NCBI GenBank assembly: GCA_016934645.1
Contig: JAFGSL010000029.1
Span: forward strand, 1 to 5,295
Reading direction: 5' to 3'
Origin: Anaerolineae bacterium
GTDB lineage: Bacteria; Chloroflexota; Anaerolineae; B4-G1; SLSP01
DNA length: 5,295 nucleotides
A program made the position numbers and the translations under genes. Below, piece after piece: positions 1 through 5,295 of this stretch (position 1 is its first letter; each line of letters starts with the position of its first letter). The notes beneath the pieces are model-generated. The model searched no databases. It was given only the letters and a program-made list of their open reading frames with translations, and had not been told where the DNA came from.

Positions 1-47
1 AGCGCATCCAACCGCTCTGCCAATGCTTTGTAGGGATTATTGATCAT
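1..47 (-). CDS. 5' end of a further gene, overlapping the V4R gene (partial)
   Basis: Reading leftwards from two adjacent ATG codons (48-50 and 45-47), an open frame runs off the window edge without a stop. It encodes about 15 residues, MINNPYKALAERLDA from the second ATG. A GGAG at 55-58 lies 4 bases before the first ATG and 7 before the second, so the second is the preferred start. The start lies inside the last codons of the V4R gene in another frame, an overlap of 11-14 bases that suggests translational coupling and one operon. The short N-terminus resembles, from memory only, the start of 4Fe-4S ferredoxin-like proteins found next to V4R proteins in Chloroflexota. No cysteine motif is visible, so the product is unproven. 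Confidence 0.5.
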   Translation of the reverse strand, partial: MINNPYKALAERLDA

Positions 48-678
48 CATATTGCTCCATTTTTAGTATGACAAACACACAGCCGGTGTCCTGCGGGCCT
101 TTGGTCGCGGCACAGGAAGCTTCTTCGACCATATACTGATCGCCCGCACCCACCCATTCGACCGCCTGCTGGAGAAAACCCACCGCACCGTGACATATAG
201 GGTGCACAACGTGCTTCTGGCCAAAACAGAAAGGACAGGGATCAAGCGTATACGTGAACTGATTGCCCAGACTTTGCAGCGTCGCCTCCATAGTACCGAG
301 ACATCGACTGTCGACGATGTTATTCAGCACAGCCCGGACACGCTCCGCCGGTGATTGTGCTTGGAAAGACGCAGTTTGGACATTCAAGAGAGCATCCAAG
401 GACGGGGTAAGCGCCATAAACGAGACCCGCCCGGCCCACAACGCCAATGCTCTTCCCGCGCGCGGACCATACATTTTCACCAGCATCGCATTGAGTGCAC
501 CGAAGTCGACAAAATCGACTTCGTGGGCATCATTGTACGGTGGTAACGCCTCCAACCAGGTATGCAAACCGGCTAAAGTGAGCACCGCAGGAAAGCCATA
601 CTGACCGCTGGTTTCCGCAATCGCATCGAGATAAATACGCACGCAGCGGTTTGAGAGAAAGTATTTGCCCGCCTGCAT
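37..678 (-). CDS. V4R (4-vinyl reductase-type) domain protein, cysteine-rich
   Basis: A 213-residue soluble protein with no signal peptide or membrane segment. The N-terminal half (about 8-90) has the pattern SNRCVRIYLDAI, a conserved PPYND and MYGPRAGRALAL, typical as I recall of uncharacterised Chloroflexota proteins with a C-terminal V4R domain. The C-terminal part (about 145-206) carries CPFC (Cys148, Cys151), Cys162 in the PICHGAVGFLQ stretch, an aromatic Trp175, then EEASC (Cys189) and CVFVI (Cys200), which fits the V4R small-molecule or metal-binding fold. V4R domains occur in BchJ-like proteins and in sensory or ligand-binding proteins; no reaction can be assigned here. The five cysteines suggest a metal or iron-sulfur site (inference). 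The ATG start is supported by AAGGGG at 686-691, 7 bases upstream. It begins 52 bases after the SDR-fusion stop, and its end overlaps the next gene. Family recognition is from motif memory. Confidence 0.78.
   Translation of the reverse strand: MQAGKYFLSNRCVRIYLDAIAETSGQYGFPAVLTLAGLHTWLEALPPYNDAHEVDFVDFGALNAMLVKMYGPRAGRALALWAGRVSFMALTPSLDALLNVQTASFQAQSPAERVRAVLNNIVDSRCLGTMEATLQSLGNQFTYTLDPCPFCFGQKHVVHPICHGAVGFLQQAVEWVGAGDQYMVEEASCAATKGPQDTGCVFVILKMEQYDDQ
55..58 (-). promoter_or_regulatory. Ribosome binding site within the V4R gene end
   Basis: GGAG on the minus strand lies inside the last codons of the V4R gene, 7 bases before the ATG at 45-47 and 4 before the ATG at 48-50. The spacing favours the second ATG as the start of the overlapping downstream gene. 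Its position inside the upstream coding sequence fits coupled translation. Confidence 0.5.
501..523. repeat. Short perfect inverted repeat inside the V4R gene
   Basis: Two 9-base arms, CGAAGTCGA (501-509) and TCGACTTCG (515-523), are perfectly complementary around a 5-base loop. They fall in the codons for the tandem VDFVDF at residues 54-59, so protein repetition may explain the symmetry. An intragenic mRNA hairpin is possible, but no role is implied. Confidence 0.6.
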
Positions 679-730
679 TACATTTCCCCTTTATCCCTTT
701 CTTTGTCGGTACAGTGCCGGATCGGAAGCG

Positions 731-2140
731 TTATCGTCCCAGACGCCCGCCGGATATGCGATACAACATGAAATCGAAGGTATTACCGGAAAGATTGCCG
801 GCGTTGATCATCCGCAAAATCATCTCGATAGCCGCAGCTTTGGCCGCGCCATATGTTTCAACCAATGTTTGGTGGATGTCGGGATCGGGATGTCCGACCA
901 TCTCGGCCCAATGCCGGGCGTAGAGAACGGCCGTGAGTTGTTCTGGCGGGCATTGCTCAACATCGCCATCGAGCAACTGTTGTACTTCGTCTGGGGAAAG
1001 GCCGGTTTTAAGGGCCTGTTTGGCGTGAAACTCCGAACAGTAGCGACACGCGTTGACCTGCGTCACCGCCAGCATCAAGCGTTCGCGGAACGCTTCATCA
1101 ATCAAGTGCATCGCGGCACGAATCTGCTCCCGATGCTGTAGCATATAGCGCACATCGGCCAGAAAATCCGAAAGGTTTGCATACGTGCGCTTGTGAAATC
1201 CGTCGAAGGACGGTGCAAAAGTAGCGCGGTAACGTCTCGTCCAACGGCCTGCGCTGTACAGCAAACTTCGCGGGATCAAACCGCAGAGCATCGCCAACAG
1301 GCGATAGCCTATGCCGGGCACGGAGACCACCCGCCCATTGTCGAGGTCGCGCAGAGATTGTGTCACTACCGATTCGGCGGACATCCACACAAAGTCGGGG
1401 ATTCCCTCCTCGTCGATCTTGCCCGTGCTTTGGAATTCCGTACGCGTAAAGCCTGGGCAAAGCACCTGGGCGCGCACGCCGGTTCCGGCCAATTCCTGAT
1501 ACAAAGCCTCGGTGAAGCTCTTGAGATAGGCCTTGGTCGCGCTGTAGGTGACACTGCCGGTGACGGGGAAAAACGCCACAAAAGAGGCCACATTGACGAC
1601 CGCACCACAATCCTGTGCCAGCATTCCCGGCAAAACAGCACGCGTCAGACGTACGGTGGTATCGACGTGCAGGCGGATCATCGCCTCATGGCTGGCGATA
1701 TCGTTCTCAACAAATGTTCCCCGTATGCCAAATCCGGCATTGTTCACTAGGAAAGCGATTGCCGTGCTCGCACGGTCCAAATCTGCAATGCGCGCTTCGA
1801 CGCGAGCCACGCCGGCAGGATCGGCCAAATCCGCGACCAGCACTTCCGCCGGTACGTTATGCTTTGAAGTCAGTTCCTCGGCCAGTGCCTGCAACCGCGC
1901 TTCACGCCGTGCCACCAGGATCAAGGCATAGCCTTTACGAGCTAACGCCCGCGCATACGCCTCACCAATCCCGCTGGAAGCTCCGGTGACAAGCGCCACG
2001 TGTCCGCTAGCGGCACAACGCAGCGGTGATGTCCTCCGGGCACGCTGGCGCTGCCGCCATATCCTTGCAGCGACAATGCCGGCGGCGATGCCCAGTCCTA
2101 ATCCGATTGTAATTCTATGCTGCTTGGCTAATCCTGACAT
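731..2140 (-). CDS. Membrane-anchored short-chain dehydrogenase fused to an AhpD/CMD-like domain
   Basis: A 469-residue two-domain protein. Residues 9-27 form one hydrophobic segment followed by an Arg-rich stretch (29-36), suggesting an N-terminal anchor with the enzyme in the cytoplasm. Residues about 46-305 are a classical SDR: TGASSGIG (52-59) for the dinucleotide, ARR (77-79) after strand 2 suggesting NADP(H), NNAG (133-136), and catalytic Ser186, Tyr199 and Lys203, with PG at 229-230. It should reduce or oxidise a carbonyl/alcohol; the substrate is unknown. Residues about 319-469 resemble carboxymuconolactone decarboxylase/AhpD proteins: Glu353, Cys365, Cys368 and His372 match the AhpD pattern E-x11-C-x2-C-x3-H, with Tyr367 where AhpD has a His. 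This implies thiol redox chemistry, but peroxidase activity is not shown. The frame is unbroken across the junction, so the fusion appears genuine. The ATG is preceded by AAGGA (2150-2154), 9 bases upstream. The gene lies 92 bases after the kinase, with a large hairpin between. Confidence 0.93.
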   Translation of the reverse strand: MSGLAKQHRITIGLGLGIAAGIVAARIWRQRQRARRTSPLRCAASGHVALVTGASSGIGEAYARALARKGYALILVARREARLQALAEELTSKHNVPAEVLVADLADPAGVARVEARIADLDRASTAIAFLVNNAGFGIRGTFVENDIASHEAMIRLHVDTTVRLTRAVLPGMLAQDCGAVVNVASFVAFFPVTGSVTYSATKAYLKSFTEALYQELAGTGVRAQVLCPGFTRTEFQSTGKIDEEGIPDFVWMSAESVVTQSLRDLDNGRVVSVPGIGYRLLAMLCGLIPRSLLYSAGRWTRRYRATFAPSFDGFHKRTYANLSDFLADVRYMLQHREQIRAAMHLIDEAFRERLMLAVTQVNACRYCSEFHAKQALKTGLSPDEVQQLLDGDVEQCPPEQLTAVLYARHWAEMVGHPDPDIHQTLVETYGAAKAAAIEMILRMINAGNLSGNTFDFMLYRISGGRLGR

Positions 2141-2158
2141 TCGCCCCCATCCTTAGCC

Positions 2159-2222
2159 ACCCTTGCGAAGGTTTAGGCGAACGAGACTGCAAGTAGTCTT
2201 GTTTGCAAACCTTCGCAAGGGT
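2159..2222. repeat. 64-base palindromic element (long imperfect hairpin)
   Basis: Outer arms ACCCTTGCGAAGGTTT (2159-2174) and AAACCTTCGCAAGGGT (2207-2222) pair perfectly over 16 bases. After a 2-base bulge (2175-2176), 2177-2188 pairs with 2195-2206 over 12 more positions around the loop GCAAGT. In plus-strand RNA two of the inner pairs are G-U; in minus-strand RNA these become A/C mismatches. Each outer arm is itself nearly symmetrical (CCTT-GCG-AAGG). The element begins 10 bases after the kinase stop and ends 4 bases before the AAGGA of the SDR fusion. No T tract follows on either strand, so it is not a classical intrinsic terminator. No flanking direct duplication is obvious. It may be a REP/MITE-like dispersed element, an mRNA-end stabiliser or a processing site; the sequence alone does not decide. 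Confidence 0.85.
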
Positions 2223-2232
2223 TACTGGTAAT

Positions 2233-4032
2233 TCAATCCTCGTCAGCTTCCGCTTGACCGTGTTCGCCAATCAATAACGAGAAGTAGAACGTACTTCCGC
2301 GCCCTTCCACGCTTTCCACCCAGATGCGCCCGCCGTGTCCCTGGATGATGTGCTTAGCAATCGACAAGCCAAGCCCAACGCCTTCTTCCGCGCGGGCGCG
2401 ATCGGCCTTGTAGAAGCGTTCGAAGATGCGCGGCACATCGTCCGCCGGGATGCCTACCCCGGTATCCTTCACCGAGATCACCACTTCCGGTCCCACAACC
2501 TCGGCCTTCAAGGTGACGTGACCACCCTCCGGAGTAAACTTGAGTGCGTTGTGCAGCAAGTTCATCACCACCTGTTGGATACGACGCGAGTCAGCCAGGA
2601 CCGGGGGAATGTCTTCGGGGATGTTCACCTCGACATCAATGTTTGTCCGCTCGGCCTGTGGTGTGAGGCGTTTCACAGGTTTTTTGATCAGCTTGGCAAC
2701 CCGTGTTATCTTCAGACGGAAGGGCACGTGACCGGACTCAATCTGCGAGAGTTCAAGCAGTTCCTCGACCATCTGCGTCAGCGTGCTCAGCTCGGATTCG
2801 ATGAAGCTCAGGAAACGCTGGGCGGCGGCGGGATCGTCAATCGCTCCATCCTTCAACGTTTCGACGACCAAAGACAGAGACGCCAGCGGGGTTCGCAACT
2901 CATGCGAGATATTGCTGATAAAGTCACGGCGAATCGTCTCCAGCCGGCGAATACGGGTAAGATCCTGCAAAATGACGAGGAAACGGGGTGGCACAGGTTC
3001 GCTGAGCGGGGCAATGACGGCTTGGAGGAACGCATTACGTCCTCCAGCTTCGACCATGGCTGTTTGTTCCTCACCGCTTTGGTGACACGCATCCCATAGT
3101 TCGATCAGTTGCCGTTCACGGGTTACCTGCGCGAACGTGCGACCTTGCGCCTCTTTACCGGGGAAGGCCAAAATTCGCAATGCGGCGGGATTCGTCAGCA
3201 GCACCAGCCCGTTCTCATCGGTGATGATGACGCCATCGGCCATCGTGTTCAACACGCCGGAGAGGAAGGCACGTTCCTGCGCCAACATCGTCACTTTGTC
3301 GTTTAGCTCGTCGGCCATGGTGTTGAAGGCACGGGTAAGCTGCGCCATCTCATCGTGCGTGGTGGGCAAGAGCCGTGCTCGCATGTCGCCCTGTGCCACC
3401 CGCTCCACAACTTCGGTCAACTGGCGGATCGGATTGACGGTGCGCGAGGCAACATACGTCGCCAGCACGATGGAGAAAACGGCAACCAGCAGTCCTGTAA
3501 GCATGATCGTCCGGCTCAAGCGTCCAACCAGCATCTCAATCTCGTCCAGCGGCATAGAGACGCGCATCACACCCAGTGGTTCACCCTCAGGCGAGGCGCT
3601 GCGCCGGACGAGCACCGCGACATACAGGGCATCCGTGCCAAGCGTGCGGCTGAAGCGCGTCGCGACTCCCTCGCCCGCCCGAATGGCCTGCGAAATCTCG
3701 GAGCGATAGAGGTGATTTTCCATATTGGCCGGATCCGCTTCCGAATCGCCGAGCACCGTGCCGTCCATCCCGATGATCGTTACGCGCTTGCCGGAAAGCG
3801 ACGCCCATCGCTGCGCCTGCTCTGTTGCCCCTGCAGTACTCAAAGCCGGATCCGCCAGACAGTCGGCAGCATAATCAGCCATAAGGCGTGCCTCAATCAA
3901 CAACTGCGCCTCCAGGTCTGCCCGGCGAACGCGCCGCACCTGCCCGGAGAGGTACAACGTCAGCCCTAGCGCGGCGATCAGGATAATCACCGTGTCGGGA
4001 ACAATCATACGCCAACGGATAGAAGTAAACAT
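2233..4032 (-). CDS. Membrane sensor histidine kinase (PhoR/WalK-like; HAMP-PAS-HisKA-HATPase)
   Basis: A complete 599-residue two-component sensor. A transmembrane helix at about 11-29 and another at 174-195 enclose an extracytoplasmic sensor region of about 145 residues, with the GMDGTVLGDSEADP stretch (88-101) and MENH followed by SE, as seen in PhoR/WalK-type CACHE-like sensors. A HAMP linker follows (about 196-248, with NPIRQLT and DEMAQLTRAFN), then a PAS domain (about 255-365, starting near NTMADGVIITDENG). The HisKA domain has the H-box SHELRTP with phospho-acceptor His377. The ATPase domain shows the N box (NLLHNALKFTPEGG, Asn491/Asn495), G1 box DTGVGIP (523-529), F box FERF (537-540) and G2 box GVGLGLS (551-557). 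It should autophosphorylate and pass phosphate to a response regulator, which is not in this window. The signal is unknown. The ATG is supported by AAGGA (4039-4043), 6 bases upstream. The C-terminus ends in an acidic tail. Confidence 0.97.
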   Translation of the reverse strand: MFTSIRWRMIVPDTVIILIAALGLTLYLSGQVRRVRRADLEAQLLIEARLMADYAADCLADPALSTAGATEQAQRWASLSGKRVTIIGMDGTVLGDSEADPANMENHLYRSEISQAIRAGEGVATRFSRTLGTDALYVAVLVRRSASPEGEPLGVMRVSMPLDEIEMLVGRLSRTIMLTGLLVAVFSIVLATYVASRTVNPIRQLTEVVERVAQGDMRARLLPTTHDEMAQLTRAFNTMADELNDKVTMLAQERAFLSGVLNTMADGVIITDENGLVLLTNPAALRILAFPGKEAQGRTFAQVTRERQLIELWDACHQSGEEQTAMVEAGGRNAFLQAVIAPLSEPVPPRFLVILQDLTRIRRLETIRRDFISNISHELRTPLASLSLVVETLKDGAIDDPAAAQRFLSFIESELSTLTQMVEELLELSQIESGHVPFRLKITRVAKLIKKPVKRLTPQAERTNIDVEVNIPEDIPPVLADSRRIQQVVMNLLHNALKFTPEGGHVTLKAEVVGPEVVISVKDTGVGIPADDVPRIFERFYKADRARAEEGVGLGLSIAKHIIQGHGGRIWVESVEGRGSTFYFSLLIGEHGQAEADED

Positions 4033-4089
4033 CGTTATTCCTTAATCAGTTTCTCTGAATCATACATGCTGATCTACTAGACAGCGATT

Positions 4090-4626
4090 CTAGAACAGTG
4101 ATGGTATATTGCCTGTTTCATCCGTCTCAACAGACTGTCCTGCCTCAAGGTCGCCAACGAGAGCCTCCAACTTCTGAAGCCGGAACTCTAACACTCGCCC
4201 TGGGAGCGGCAAATCCTTGTGCATTGATGACTTTCCTCGATATCCCATACGCTCATAGAAGCCTTTCGCGTGTTGATCTGCCCCCAAGCTGATCATGCGA
4301 ACCCCGTGCCGCATTGCACTGACTTCGAAAGTTTGGATAAGCCGTCGACCAAGACCTTTCCCACGAGCCTCTGGCTTCAGAGCAATGACTCGCAGAGTGT
4401 CACCAAAACCAAGTGCGCCGCCAACAATCTGCCCATCTTTTTCAACAACTAGCATAAGCTGACGATCCTGCGAGTAATGATCTACCAGATCGGTGAAAAC
4501 ACGGTCCTCGTCGGCAACTGGAGGGGTGAATTGTGCTCCAAGGACGTCAAAGGTCTCTTTCAGTTCTTCGATTGAGGCCACGCGACGGATAGTATAGCAC
4601 TCGCGGCCAACCTTGTCGTCGCCCAT
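4090..4626 (-). CDS. GNAT-family N-acetyltransferase
   Basis: A 178-residue cytoplasmic protein with a GNAT fold. The acetyl-CoA pyrophosphate loop is visible as RGKGLG (88-93), matching the R/Q-x-x-G-x-G motif, preceded by the strand RVIALKPEA (79-87). The later motif KGFYERMGYR (121-130) includes Tyr124, in the position of the usual catalytic or thiolate-protonating tyrosine. It transfers an acetyl group from acetyl-CoA to an amine; the acceptor cannot be read from sequence. A tail of about 30 residues beyond the fold is acidic. The start is fixed by an in-frame TAA 15 bases upstream and by AAGGAG at 4638-4643, though that site is 11 bases away, somewhat long. The gene begins 37 bases after galT ends and is probably cotranscribed. 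By eye its GC content is lower than that of galT, which could reflect separate ancestry. Confidence 0.92.
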   Translation of the reverse strand: MGDDKVGRECYTIRRVASIEELKETFDVLGAQFTPPVADEDRVFTDLVDHYSQDRQLMLVVEKDGQIVGGALGFGDTLRVIALKPEARGKGLGRRLIQTFEVSAMRHGVRMISLGADQHAKGFYERMGYRGKSSMHKDLPLPGRVLEFRLQKLEALVGDLEAGQSVETDETGNIPSLF

Positions 4627-4663
4627 CTTTTGTTCGTCTCCTTATTCGCCGTCTAACACCAGT

Positions 4664-5295
<632 letters not shown>

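Noticed and set aside
1193..1750. Plus-strand open frame of 185 codons
   Set aside because: Antisense to the SDR domain, whose catalytic motifs clearly fix the minus strand as coding.
2159..2222. Hairpin read as an intrinsic terminator
   Set aside because: No T run follows the stem on either strand; the minus strand continues with GGCTAAGGATGGGG, so the classical type is not supported.
2680..2688. A6 run in the kinase coding strand as a possible frameshift site
   Set aside because: The frame is intact on both sides with all kinase motifs in phase, and nothing downstream suggests an alternative product.
2335..3099. Long plus-strand open frame opposite the histidine kinase
   Set aside because: It is antisense to a strongly supported kinase, shows no recognisable domain, and is the kind of shadow frame expected in GC-rich coding DNA.
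3355..3969. Plus-strand open frame of about 200 codons
   Set aside because: Antisense to the sensor, HAMP and membrane regions of the kinase; composition is arbitrary and rich in His, Arg and Gln with no motif.
4033..4089. Promoter for the kinase with a TATGAT at 4059-4064
   Set aside because: The hexamer resembles a -10 box, but no credible -35 box lies at the usual distance, and the short gap fits continued transcription from upstream.

Overview
The window looks like chromosomal DNA from a bacterium of the phylum Chloroflexota, possibly near Anaerolineae. This is an inference. The main clue is the V4R-type cysteine-rich protein at 37-678, whose whole-length pattern I associate with that phylum, followed by an overlapping gene start that also resembles Chloroflexota genes. 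GC content is moderate, higher in galT and lower in the acetyltransferase gene. No phylogenetic test was possible.

All supported genes lie on the minus strand and read from the right edge to the left edge: the C-terminal part of galT (4664-5295, cut by the window), a GNAT acetyltransferase (4090-4626), a membrane sensor histidine kinase (2233-4032), a membrane-anchored short-chain dehydrogenase fused to an AhpD/carboxymuconolactone-decarboxylase domain (731-2140), a V4R-domain protein (37-678), and the first codons of a further gene (1-47) that overlaps the end of the V4R gene. Gaps are 37, 57, 92 and 52 bases, then an overlap. There is no gene-free stretch over 300 bases. No tRNA, rRNA, CRISPR array, insertion sequence or intact mobile element was seen.

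The only elaborate non-coding structure is a 64-base inverted repeat at 2159-2222, in the gap between the kinase and the dehydrogenase fusion. It has 16 perfect outer pairs, a 2-base bulge, 12 inner pairs and a 6-base loop. It lacks a T tract on either side, so it does not look like a classical intrinsic terminator. It may be a small dispersed palindromic element or an mRNA-processing hairpin.

Functionally the window falls into three parts. The first is galactose metabolism (galT) with a closely following acetyltransferase. The second is a PhoR/WalK-like sensor kinase with no response regulator in view. The third is a left-hand group with a redox flavour: an NADP-type SDR joined to a CxxC thiol domain, a cysteine-rich V4R protein, and a translationally coupled downstream gene that may encode an iron-sulfur protein. 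The SDR-AhpD fusion and the hairpin in front of it are the most unusual items. The rest is recognisable family members.
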